From NCBI RefSeq assembly GCF_001439695.1, contig NZ_JYLL01000005.1:248001-312000 (forward strand): a DNA stretch of 64,000 nt, in the 5' to 3' direction. The DNA is from Pseudomonas veronii (GTDB lineage Bacteria > Pseudomonadota > Gammaproteobacteria > Pseudomonadales > Pseudomonadaceae). Shown in pieces: positions 31,317 to 39,188 of this stretch (position 1 is the first letter of the stretch; each line of letters begins with the position of its first letter). A model generated the notes under the pieces. It did not search any database, was not told the origin of the DNA, and saw nothing but the letters and a program-made list of their open reading frames with translations. The position numbers and the translations under genes are program-made.

Positions 31317-31508
31317 AAATGTACTTATTAATAAAAGATACATTATTGGCTTGGGCGTGCGTTGCAGAGTCCGCGCCAGGTTTTTTTGCTTCCTACAAAA
31401 CCATCTAGCCCGGCGCTCTGGTCGATAAAGCGCAATCGCCGGAAGAGCCCTCGACACAGACTGGCACGAAAGCTGCCTTTATTAAATGTACATTTTATTA
31501 ATATGTAC
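31317..31508. promoter_or_regulatory. Candidate operators in the GntR/amidase intergenic region
   Basis: The 350-bp divergent gap is AT-rich against its surroundings and holds ATGTAC three times (31319, 31486, 31503). The middle one is the centre of a perfect palindrome AAATGTACATTT (31484-31495). Near-matches (GATACATT at 31337) flank the first. They lie close to both divergent starts, as expected for a repressor with two DNA-binding domains. No other gene is seen in this gap. Confidence 0.55.
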
Positions 31509-31528
31509 GTTTTATGAGGGTCAACCTG

Positions 31529-32860
31529 ATGTCAGACGCCACTTCAATGGCCGAGGATTTCGCCAGCGGTCGTAGCGACCCGGTGCAAGCCCTCGAACAG
31601 GCGCTCGACCACGCGAGCCGCGCGGCCGCGGTGTTTATCACCCTGACCGCCGACCGCGCCCGCCGCGAAGCCGAAGCCGCCGCCGCCCGGTGGCGCGCCG
31701 GCCAGCCCTTGAGTGTGTTCGACGGCGTGCCCCTGGCCTGGAAAGACCTGTTCGACGTGGCCGGCAGCGTCACCACCGCCGGCGCCGCCTACCGCCGCGA
31801 CGCGCCCGCCGCCTTGCTCGATGCGCCGAGCGTGGGCCTGTTGTGCCGCGCCGGGATGGTCAGCGTGGGCAAGACCAACCTCAGCGAGCTGGCCTATTCC
31901 GGCCTTGGCCTGAACCCGCATTTCGGCACGCCGCACAACCCCCATGGGCGTGACCAGCCGCGGATTCCCGGCGGTTCGTCGTCCGGTTCGGCGGTGGCCG
32001 TCGCCGCCGGCATCGTGCCCATCGCCATGGGCACCGACACCGCTGGTTCGATCCGCATCCCCGCCGCCTTCAACGGCCTGGTCGGTTACCGCAGCAGCAG
32101 TCGGCGCTACAGCCGCGACGGTGTGTTCCCGCTGGCCCGCACCCTCGACAGCCTCGGCCCGCTGACCCGCAGCGTGCGTGATGTGCTGGCCATCGACGAC
32201 CTGCTCAACGGCCGCCGGCAAACCCATCGCGCCCGCAGCCTCAAGGGCCTGCGCCTGGTGCTTGAGCAACGCCTGCTGGATGACGTGCAACCGGCGGTGC
32301 GCAACAACCTGCTGCGCGCCGTCGAGCAACTCAACGCCGCCGGCGCGCTGATCGACGTGCGCCCGTGCGCCACCTTCCAGGCCACCCTGGAACTGATCCA
32401 GCAGCAAGGCTGGCTCGGCGCGTTCGAAGCCTTCGCCCTGCACGAAGCGCTGCTCGACAGCCCCGACGCCGCTCGGCTCGATCCGCGTGTCCGGCGCCGC
32501 CTCGAAGCGGCGCGGTCGCTGCCGGCCAGCCGCCTGCTCCAACTGATCGACGCGCGTCGCCGTCTGCAACAGCAACTGGTCGACGAACTCGACGGCGCCC
32601 TGTTGATCACCCCGACCGTCGCCCATGTCGCCCCGGCGCTGGCAGCGCTGGAAGTCGACGACGAACGCTTTGCAAGCACCAACCTCGCCACCCTGCGCCT
32701 GACCATGCCCGGCAGTTTGCTCGACATGCCCGGCGTCACCTTGCCCAGCGGCTGCGACGCCCTGGGCTTGCCCACCGGGCTGCTGCTCAGCGCCCCGACG
32801 GGGGAAGACGCACGCCTGTTGCGGGCGGCGCTGTCCGTCGAATTCCAACTGACTATCTAA
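31529..32860 (+). CDS. Amidase-signature enzyme, possible half-amidase
   Basis: 443 residues with the Ser-cisSer-Lys triad: K72 in AWKDLFD, the cis-Ser in PGGSSSGSAVAV near S150, and the nucleophile S174 in GTDTAGSIRIP. GAGGG 8 nt upstream favours the ATG at 31529 over 31514. It hydrolyses an amide bond. Being next to a cyclic-imidase-like gene, it may cleave the half-amide that enzyme makes. First gene of the operon driven from the GntR intergenic region; the next gene starts 12 bp on. Confidence 0.85.
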   Translation: MSDATSMAEDFASGRSDPVQALEQALDHASRAAAVFITLTADRARREAEAAAARWRAGQPLSVFDGVPLAWKDLFDVAGSVTTAGAAYRRDAPAALLDAPSVGLLCRAGMVSVGKTNLSELAYSGLGLNPHFGTPHNPHGRDQPRIPGGSSSGSAVAVAAGIVPIAMGTDTAGSIRIPAAFNGLVGYRSSSRRYSRDGVFPLARTLDSLGPLTRSVRDVLAIDDLLNGRRQTHRARSLKGLRLVLEQRLLDDVQPAVRNNLLRAVEQLNAAGALIDVRPCATFQATLELIQQQGWLGAFEAFALHEALLDSPDAARLDPRVRRRLEAARSLPASRLLQLIDARRRLQQQLVDELDGALLITPTVAHVAPALAALEVDDERFASTNLATLRLTMPGSLLDMPGVTLPSGCDALGLPTGLLLSAPTGEDARLLRAALSVEFQLTI

Positions 32861-32872
32861 GGAGACACCCCC

Positions 32873-33751
32873 ATGGCTAAAGACATCCTCTGTGCATTCG
32901 GCGTCGACGTTGACGCCGTCGCCGGCTGGCTCGGTTCCTACGGCGGCGAAGACTCGCCCGACGACATTTCCCGCGGCCTGTTCGCCGGTGAAATCGGCGC
33001 GCCGCGCCTGCTCAAACTGTTCGAGCGCTACGGCCTGCGCACCACCTGGTTCATCCCCGGCCACTCGATGGAAACTTTTCCCGCGCAAATGAAGGCGGTG
33101 GCCGACGCCGGTCACGAAATCGGCGTACACGGCTACAGCCACGAAAACCCGATCGCGATGACCGCCGAGCAGGAAGAAATCGTGCTCGACAAGTCCATCG
33201 AACTGATCACCCAAGTGACGGGCAAACGTCCGACTGGCTACGTCGCACCGTGGTGGGAATTCAGCAAGGTCACCAACGAGCTGCTGCTGAAAAAAGGCAT
33301 CAAGTACGACCACAGCCTGATGCACAACGACTTCCACCCCTACTACGTGCGCAAGGGCGACAGCTGGACCAAGATCGACTACAGCCAGCACCCCGACACC
33401 TGGATGAAACCCCTGGTACGCGGCGAAGAAACCGACCTGGTGGAGATCCCGGCCAACTGGTACCTCGACGACCTGCCGCCGATGATGTTCATCAAAAAGG
33501 CGCCCAACAGCCACGGCTTCGTCAACCCGCGTCACCTCGAAGAAATGTGGCGCGACCAGTTCGACTGGGTCTACCGCGAACACGAACACGCGGTGTTCAC
33601 CATGACCATCCACCCCGACGTGTCCGGCCGCCCGCAAGTGCTGCTGATGCTCGAACGCTTGATCGAACACATCCAGAGCCATGCCGGCGTGCGCTTCGTC
33701 ACCTTCGACGAAATCGCCGATGACTTTATCCGTCGGCAACCGCGTACCTGA
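32873..33751 (+). CDS. Polysaccharide-deacetylase-fold hydrolase, cyclic imidase / HpPgdA type
   Basis: 292 residues. The carbohydrate-esterase-4 fold has metal ligands near D12/D14 and H86-x3-H90 (in VHGYSHENP), plus APWWEFS and [15 protein letters not shown]. It closely resembles H. pylori HP0310 (called PgdA) and, as I recall, Pseudomonas imidases that open cyclic imides or dihydropyrimidines. There is no signal peptide, which argues against peptidoglycan as substrate. Strong ribosome site (AAGGAG). Pairing with an amidase favours the imidase reading. Confidence 0.8.
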   Translation: MAKDILCAFGVDVDAVAGWLGSYGGEDSPDDISRGLFAGEIGAPRLLKLFERYGLRTTWFIPGHSMETFPAQMKAVADAGHEIGVHGYSHENPIAMTAEQEEIVLDKSIELITQVTGKRPTGYVAPWWEFSKVTNELLLKKGIKYDHSLMHNDFHPYYVRKGDSWTKIDYSQHPDTWMKPLVRGEETDLVEIPANWYLDDLPPMMFIKKAPNSHGFVNPRHLEEMWRDQFDWVYREHEHAVFTMTIHPDVSGRPQVLLMLERLIEHIQSHAGVRFVTFDEIADDFIRRQPRT

Positions 33752-33763
33752 TCCCCACCCCTT

Positions 33764-33861
33764 GTAGGAGCGAGCTTGCTCGCGAAAAACCTGAGAACGC
33801 CGCGTGCATCCAGGATGCCCGCGTCATCGTTGATGATTTTCGCGAGCAAGCTCGCTCCTAC
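33764..33861. repeat. REP pair (GTAGGAGCGAGC family)
   Basis: 98-bp element of the same sequence type as 11249-11346, inserted between the imidase-like gene and the MFS gene inside the operon. Confidence 0.9.
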
Positions 33862-33912
33862 AAGATGGGTTCAAACCGCGTAGTTGACCCCCCCACCTTT
33901 GAGGCGCGATTC

Positions 33913-35253
33913 ATGTCCATCTACAACAAGCTTGACCTGACTGGCTGGAAACCCCGGCAACTGACGTCCCAGGAAGTGCGCTTCGCCACCTGGATCGCGT
34001 TTTTCGCCTGGGTGTTTGCGGTGTACGACTTCATCCTGTTCGGCACGTTGCTGCCGGAGATCGGCCGGCACTTCGGCTGGGGCGAGGTGGAGCAAGCTGA
34101 AATCGCGACCTGGGTGGCGGTGGGCACGGCGGTGGTGGCGTTTGCCATTGGCCCCGTTGTCGACAAGTTGGGGCGACGCAAAGGGATCATCTTCACCGTG
34201 GCCGGTTCCGCAGTGTGCTCGGCGCTGACCGCGATCGGTGGGGCGTGGGGCAAGTCGCCGCTGATTCTGATCCGTTCGTTGGGCGGTCTGGGCTATGCCG
34301 AGGAAACCGTCAACGCCACGTATTTGAGCGAGCTGTATGGCGCCTCGGAAGACCCCCGACTGACCAAGCGTCGCGGGTTTATCTACAGCCTGGTGCAGGG
34401 CGGCTGGCCGGTCGGTGCATTGATTGCCGCCGGTTTGACCGCGCTGTTGCTGCCAATCATCGGCTGGCAGGGGTGCTTCATTTTTGCTGCGATCCCGGCC
34501 ATCGTGATTGCGATCATGGCGCGCAAGCTCAAGGAGAGCCCGCAGTTCCAGATCCACCAGCGTATCAGCGAGCTGCGTAAAAGCGGCGCGGTGAGTGAAG
34601 CGCAAAACGTTGCCGTGACCTATGGCGTGGACTACGACGAGCACAGCAAAGCCGGCCTCAAAGCCGCCTTCCGAGGCCCGGCCCGCCGCGCCACCCTGGT
34701 GATCGGCGCCGCGCTGTTGCTCAACTGGGCGGCGATCCAGGTGTTCAGCGTGCTCGGCACGTCGGTGATCGTCAGCGTTCACCACATCTCGTTCGAGAAC
34801 TCGCTGATCATCCTCGTGCTGTCGAACCTGGTGGGTTACTGCGGTTACCTCAGCCACGGCTGGATGGGCGACAAGATCGGCCGCCGCAATGTCATCGGCC
34901 TGGGCTGGATGCTCGGCGGGCTGTCGTTCGCCGGGATGCTGTTCGGCCCGAGCAACATGGCGATGGTGGTCGGGCTGTACAGCCTGGGCCTGTTCTTCCT
35001 GATCGGGCCGTATTCGGCGGCGTTGTTTTTTATCAGCGAAAGTTTCCCCACCAGCATCCGCGCCACCGGCGGCGCGATCATCCATGCCATGGGCCCGATC
35101 GGTGCGGTGGTCGCGGGGTTCGGCGCGACGCAAGTGTTGTCCGCCGGCAGCGACTGGCAGACCGCCGCCCTGTGGTTCGGCGCCGTGCCGTGCTTTTTGT
35201 CCGGCGTGCTGATGTTCGCCGCACGCCATGTGCGCCCGGAAACCGTGCAGTAA
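33913..35253 (+). CDS. MFS transporter (metabolite:proton symporter type)
   Basis: 446 residues with about twelve helices. The loop 2-3 motif is degenerate but visible ([15 protein letters not shown]), and a second copy occurs at [14 protein letters not shown]. An unusual cytoplasmic loop with the stretch [15 protein letters not shown] lies between halves. The ATG at 33913 has GAGG 8 nt upstream; the open frame before it is the REP element. It probably imports the substrate of the neighbouring imidase/amidase. Confidence 0.85.
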   Translation: MSIYNKLDLTGWKPRQLTSQEVRFATWIAFFAWVFAVYDFILFGTLLPEIGRHFGWGEVEQAEIATWVAVGTAVVAFAIGPVVDKLGRRKGIIFTVAGSAVCSALTAIGGAWGKSPLILIRSLGGLGYAEETVNATYLSELYGASEDPRLTKRRGFIYSLVQGGWPVGALIAAGLTALLLPIIGWQGCFIFAAIPAIVIAIMARKLKESPQFQIHQRISELRKSGAVSEAQNVAVTYGVDYDEHSKAGLKAAFRGPARRATLVIGAALLLNWAAIQVFSVLGTSVIVSVHHISFENSLIILVLSNLVGYCGYLSHGWMGDKIGRRNVIGLGWMLGGLSFAGMLFGPSNMAMVVGLYSLGLFFLIGPYSAALFFISESFPTSIRATGGAIIHAMGPIGAVVAGFGATQVLSAGSDWQTAALWFGAVPCFLSGVLMFAARHVRPETVQ

Positions 35254-35263
35254 GGAGTGTTCG

Positions 35264-36025
35264 ATGAACCGTAAAGTTGCCTTGATTACCGGTGCCGCCA
35301 GCGGCATCGGCCAAGCCCTCGCCGTGGCCTATGCGCGTTGCGGCGTGGCCGTGGTGGGCGGGTATTACCCGGCCGACCCCCATGACCCGCGCACCACCGT
35401 GTCCTTGGTGGAGCAAGCGGGCGGCGAGTGCCTGATGCTGCCGCTGGACGTCGGCGACGGCGCCTCGGTGGACGCCTTGGCGGCCCAGGCCGTGCAGCAT
35501 TTTGGCCGCCTCGATTACGCAGTGGCCAATGCCGGTCTGCTGCGTCGGGCGCCGCTGCTGGAAATGACCGATCAGGTGTGGGACGAAATGCTCAATGTCG
35601 ACCTGACCGGGGTGATGCGTACCTTCCGCGCAGCGACCCGGCATATGCCCGCAGGCGGTGCGCTGGTGGCGATTTCGTCGATTGCCGGCGGCGTATATGG
35701 CTGGCAGGAACACAGCCATTACGCGGCGGCCAAGGCCGGTGTGCCGGGGTTGTGCCGCTCGCTGGCGGTGGAACTGGCGCCGTTGGGGATTCGCTGCAAT
35801 GCGGTGATCCCGGGCTTGATCGAGACGCCGCAATCGCTGGATGCGCAGAACTCCCTCGGGCCGCAAGGCCTGGCCAAGGCGGCGCGGGCGATTCCGCTGG
35901 GCCGGGTGGGCAGGGCGGATGAAGTGGCGTCGCTGGTGCAGTTTTTGACCAGTGACGCGTCGAGCTATTTGACCGGGCAAAGCATCGTCATCGACGGTGG
36001 CCTGACCGTGCGCTGGCCCGACTGA
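35264..36025 (+). CDS. SDR-family dehydrogenase/reductase (first of two)
   Basis: 253 residues. The Rossmann motif [11 protein letters not shown] motif (VANAGLL), catalytic Ser in ISSIAGG and YxxxK as YAAAK give a classical SDR. AAGGAG precedes the ATG at 35264. Substrate unknown; likely NAD(P)-linked oxidoreduction of a hydroxy or keto acid in this operon. Confidence 0.87.
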   Translation: MNRKVALITGAASGIGQALAVAYARCGVAVVGGYYPADPHDPRTTVSLVEQAGGECLMLPLDVGDGASVDALAAQAVQHFGRLDYAVANAGLLRRAPLLEMTDQVWDEMLNVDLTGVMRTFRAATRHMPAGGALVAISSIAGGVYGWQEHSHYAAAKAGVPGLCRSLAVELAPLGIRCNAVIPGLIETPQSLDAQNSLGPQGLAKAARAIPLGRVGRADEVASLVQFLTSDASSYLTGQSIVIDGGLTVRWPD

Positions 36026-36062
36026 CCCCACCTGGGTTCTGTGTTTTTTCAGGAGTTTGTGT

Positions 36063-36812
36063 ATGCCCCAACTGACTAACCGCCGCGCCGTGATCACCGG
36101 CGCCGGCAGCGGCATCGGTGCCGCCATCGCCCGTGCCTATGCCGCTGAAGGCGCGCGCCTGCTGCTGGCCGACCGCAATGCCGTCAGCCTCGCCGAAACC
36201 GCCGTCACCTGCCGCAACCTCGGCGCGCAAGTGTTCGAGTGCCTGGCCGATGTCGGCACCGTCGAAGGCGCCCAGGCCAGTGTCGACCGTTGCGTCGAAC
36301 ATTTCGGCGGCATCGATATCCTGGTCAACAACGCCGGCATGCTCACCCAGGCTCGCTGCGTCGACCTTACGATCGAAATGTGGAACGACATGCTGCGCGT
36401 CGACCTCACCAGCGTCTTCGTCGCCAGCCAGCGCGCCTTGCCGCACATGCTGGCGCAGGGCTGGGGACGGATCATCAACGTCGCCTCGCAACTGGGGATC
36501 AAGGGCGGCGCCGAGCTGACCCACTACGCTGCGGCCAAGGCCGGGGTGATTGGCTTCACCAAATCCCTGGCGCTGGAAGTCGCCAAGGACAACGTGCTGG
36601 TCAACGCCATCGCGCCGGGGCCCATCGAAACGCCGCTGGTGGGCGGCATCAGCGACACCTGGAAGCGCGCCAAGGCCGCCGAACTGCCCCTGGGCCGCTT
36701 CGGCCTGGCCGACGAAGTGGCGCCGACCGCCGTGCTGCTGGCCAGCGAGCCGGGCGGCAACCTGTTCGTCGGCCAGACCCTGGGCCCGAACTCCGGCGAT
36801 GTCATGCCATGA
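36063..36812 (+). CDS. SDR-family dehydrogenase/reductase (second of two)
   Basis: 249 residues. TGAGSGIG, NNAG (VNNAGML), Ser in NVASQLGIKGG, YAAAK and the FabG-like APGPIETPL are all present. AGGAG precedes the ATG at 36063. It shares only the general SDR pattern with its neighbour, so this is not a recent duplication. Confidence 0.87.
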   Translation: MPQLTNRRAVITGAGSGIGAAIARAYAAEGARLLLADRNAVSLAETAVTCRNLGAQVFECLADVGTVEGAQASVDRCVEHFGGIDILVNNAGMLTQARCVDLTIEMWNDMLRVDLTSVFVASQRALPHMLAQGWGRIINVASQLGIKGGAELTHYAAAKAGVIGFTKSLALEVAKDNVLVNAIAPGPIETPLVGGISDTWKRAKAAELPLGRFGLADEVAPTAVLLASEPGGNLFVGQTLGPNSGDVMP

Positions 36813-36825
36813 GCGGGGTATAGCC

Positions 36826-37125
36826 ATGTGCGGACTCTGCGGGCTGCTCGGCGAAGACCTGCACTGGAGCGACCCCCTGGGCGACGAGTTGCCCCGGCGC
36901 CGCGAACGCCTGCGCCGGATCGCCGCGATCAACCAGGTGCTGGCGGTGTTCCGGCTCAAGGTCGAAGACTTCCAGGGCGCGTCGTACCTGCTGCTCGGCG
37001 CGACCGGCAAGCAGGCGTTGGCCAGCGGCCTGGATCAACTCTGGCAAGCGGCCGAAACCATGCTCGGGCGCCAGCTGGACCCCCTCGACCCGCAACTACT
37101 CGATCACTTGGAATGCCCCCTGTAG
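36826..37125 (+). CDS. Hypothetical 99-residue protein preceding the CobW GTPase
   Basis: Starts MCGLCGLLGEDLHW, with a Cys-x2-Cys at residues 2-5, and continues as a mostly helical protein. I recall similar proteins beside CobW-family genes in pseudomonads but know no function; the two N-terminal cysteines suggest metal binding. The stop codon TAG (37123-37125) lies inside the left end of a REP palindrome, so the C-terminus may have been altered when the REP arrived. Its last 33 codons were copied twice more in the downstream duplication. Confidence 0.65.
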   Translation: MCGLCGLLGEDLHWSDPLGDELPRRRERLRRIAAINQVLAVFRLKVEDFQGASYLLLGATGKQALASGLDQLWQAAETMLGRQLDPLDPQLLDHLECPL

Positions 37126-37219
37126 GAGCGAGCTTGCTCGCGAAAAGCCCGAGAACGCCGCGTGTATCCAGGATGCCCGCGTCATCGTTGACGATTTTCG
37201 CGAGCAAGCTCGCTCCTAC
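37122..37219. repeat. REP pair, duplication unit 1
   Basis: 98-bp GTAGGAGCGAGC-type element. Its left end supplies the stop codon of the 99-residue gene. Confidence 0.9.
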
Positions 37220-37237
37220 AAGGGGCGGAGGTAACAT

Positions 37238-37741
37238 ATGAGTATTGCCCTCAACGTCATCACCGGCTTCCTCGGCAGTGGCAAGACCAGCTTGCTCACG
37301 CGCCTGCTGCAGGGCGAGAGCCTTGGCGACACGGCGCTGCTGATCAATGAGTTCGGCGACGTCGGCATCGACCACCTGCTGGTGGAAGAGGTGGCGCCGG
37401 ACACGGTGCTGCTGCCCGGCGGCTGCGTGTGCTGCTCGATTCGCGGCGAACTCAAAGACGCATTGCTCAGCCTGCGGCGCCGATCCTCGCGACCCTCAAC
37501 AACGACGTGCAACTGCGCGGGCGTGTTCATATCGGCCTGGATCAACTCTGGCAAGCGGCCGAAACCATGCTCGGGCGCCAGTTGGATCCCCTCGACCCGC
37601 AACTACTCGATCACTTGGAATGCCCCCTGTAGGAGCGAGCTTGCTCGCGAAAAGCCCGAGAACGCCGCGTGCATCCAGGATGCCCGCGTCATCGTTGACG
37701 ATTTTCGCGAGCAAGCTCGCTCCTACAAGGGGCGGAGGTAA
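37238..37741 (+). pseudogene. CobW-family GTPase, truncated copy 1 (frameshifted)
   Basis: Residues 1-79 match the intact copy, including Walker A GFLGSGKT and the metal motif CVCC. A 73-bp internal deletion then shifts the frame, and the reading continues through the copied tail of the 99-residue gene and a REP to give 167 codons. It keeps a good ribosome site, so an abnormal product could be made. It has lost the G4 motif and the whole C-terminal domain, and is probably non-functional. Confidence 0.85.
37629..37726. repeat. REP pair, duplication unit 2
   Basis: Same 98-bp element, nearly identical to the one at 37122-37219. It lies within the frameshifted reading of copy 1. Confidence 0.9.
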
Positions 37742-37744
37742 CAT

Positions 37745-38101
37745 ATGAGTATTGCCCTCAACGTCATCACCGGCTTCCTCGGCAGCGGCAAGACCAGCTT
37801 GCTCACGCGCCTGCTGCAGGGCGAGAGCCTTGGCGACACGGCGCTGCTGATCAATGAGTTCGGCGACGTCGGCATCGACCACCTGCTGGTGGAAGAGGTG
37901 GCCTTCAAGCGGGTGATCCTGGAAACCACCGGCCTGGCCGACCCGGCGCCGATCCTCGCGACCCTCAACAACGACGTGCAACTGCGCGGGCGTGTTCATA
38001 TCGGCCTGGATCAACTCTGGCAAGCGGCCGAAACCATGCTCGGGCGCCAGCTGGACCCCCTCGACCCGCAACTACTCGATCACTTGGAATGCCCCCTGTA
38101 G
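37745..38101 (+). pseudogene. In-frame chimera: CobW N-terminus fused to tail of the 99-aa protein
   Basis: 118 codons, open throughout. It begins like the intact GTPase (Walker A present), but a 111-bp (37-codon) in-frame deletion removes the segment holding CVCC. At the CGGCCTGG joint it passes in frame into the last residues of the 99-residue protein (ending LLDHLECPL). The ribosome site is intact, so the chimera may be expressed. It could bind nucleotide or nothing; treated as a degenerate copy unless shown otherwise. Confidence 0.75.
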
Positions 38102-38195
38102 GAGCGAGCTTGCTCGCGAAAAGCCCGAGAGCGCCGCGTGCATCCAGGATGCCCGCGTCATCGTTGATGATTTTCGCGAGCAAGCTCGCTCCTAC
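38098..38195. repeat. REP pair, duplication unit 3
   Basis: 98-bp element directly before the intact GTPase. Its left end again supplies the TAG stop of the preceding reading frame. Confidence 0.9.
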
Positions 38196-38213
38196 AAGGG
38201 GCGGAGGTAACAT

Positions 38214-39188
38214 ATGGGTATTGCCCTCAACGTCATCACCGGCTTCCTCGGCAGTGGCAAGACCAGCTTGCTCACGCGCCTGCTGCAGGGCGAAAGCCTC
38301 GGCGACACGGCGCTGCTGATCAATGAGTTCGGCGACGTCGGCATCGACCACCTGCTGGTGGAAGAGGTCGCGCCGGACACGGTGCTGCTGCCCGGCGGCT
38401 GCGTGTGCTGCTCGATTCGCGGCGAACTCAAAGACGCATTGCTCAGCCTGTTGCAACGCCGCGAGCGCGGCGAGATCCCGGCCTTCAAGCGGGTGATCCT
38501 GGAAACCACCGGCCTGGCCGACCCGGCGCCGATCCTCGCGACCCTCAACAACGACGTGCAACTGCGCGGGCGTGTTCATATCGGCCTGGTCATCACCCTG
38601 GTCGACGCCAGCCACGCGGCCCTGCAGGAACGCCTGCACCCGGAATGGCTGGCCCAGGTGGCGGCGGCGGATCGCTTGCTGCTGAGCAAGACCGACCTTG
38701 TGGACGACTGCGCACCGCTGCGCCTGCACCTGCAGGCGCTGAACGCGGGCACGCCGATCCTTGATAGCCGCGACATCCACAGCGGCGATCAACTGCTGCT
38801 CGGCGCAGGTCTGCGCAGCGCCGAACCGGCCGCCGAAGTCAGGCGCTGGCAACTGCACCGGACCACCACCGCCCGCCACGGCGCCGCGCAAGTCTGCTGC
38901 CTGAGCTTCGACCGGCCGCTGGATTGGGTCGGTTTCGGAGTGTGGTTGTCGATGCTGTTAAGATGCCATGGCGAACGAATCCTTCGCGTCAAAGGACTGC
39001 TCAACGTGAACGCAAGCTCGGCCCCCATCGTCATTCATGGTGTGCAGCACTGCCTGCATGCGCCGGTCCACCTGCCAGCGTGGCCGGGCAGCGACCGCCA
39101 ATCGCGCCTGGTGTTTATCCTGCGCGGCCTCGACCCGGTGCTGCTGCGCCGCTCGTTTGAGGCGTTTTCACGGCGGTTCGCGGCATGA
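38214..39188 (+). CDS. CobW/COG0523 (G3E) metal-chaperone GTPase, intact copy
   Basis: 324 residues. Walker A GFLGSGKT is at 10-17, the G3E metal-binding CxCC as CVCC at 63-66, the switch-like ILETTGLADP follows, G4 is SKTD, and the C-terminal CobW_C domain ends the protein. COG0523 proteins deliver zinc or cobalt to client enzymes. Placed with a metal-dependent deacetylase-fold hydrolase, it may metallate that enzyme (inference). It overlaps the solute-binding-protein gene by 4 nt (ATGA). It differs from the partial copies at residue 2 (Gly for Ser). Confidence 0.9.
   Translation: MGIALNVITGFLGSGKTSLLTRLLQGESLGDTALLINEFGDVGIDHLLVEEVAPDTVLLPGGCVCCSIRGELKDALLSLLQRRERGEIPAFKRVILETTGLADPAPILATLNNDVQLRGRVHIGLVITLVDASHAALQERLHPEWLAQVAAADRLLLSKTDLVDDCAPLRLHLQALNAGTPILDSRDIHSGDQLLLGAGLRSAEPAAEVRRWQLHRTTTARHGAAQVCCLSFDRPLDWVGFGVWLSMLLRCHGERILRVKGLLNVNASSAPIVIHGVQHCLHAPVHLPAWPGSDRQSRLVFILRGLDPVLLRRSFEAFSRRFAA

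Larger units (their letters stand above)
37026..38589 (+). repeat. Tandem duplication: tail of 99-aa gene + REP pair + 5' part of cobW
   Basis: An 8-bp word CGGCCTGG marks the joints at 37026, 37533, 38002 and 38582, giving units of 507, 469 and 580 bp. Each unit holds the last 33 codons of the 99-residue gene, a 98-bp REP pair, the ribosome site GGCGGAGGTAACAT and the start of a CobW GTPase. The third unit has an intact GTPase 5' region. Unit 1 lacks 73 bp and unit 2 lacks 111 bp inside it. The copies differ by only a few substitutions, so the event is recent. The joint word occurs naturally in both the 99-residue gene and cobW, pointing to microhomology-mediated amplification. Confidence 0.88.

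Noticed and set aside
33764..33861. Inverted repeat as the terminal repeats of an insertion sequence
   Set aside because: No transposase gene lies between the palindromes; length and sequence match a REP pair.
37122..38195. The three 98-bp inverted elements as a CRISPR-like array
   Set aside because: They are spaced by duplicated gene sequence, are REP pairs found elsewhere in the window, and no cas genes are present.
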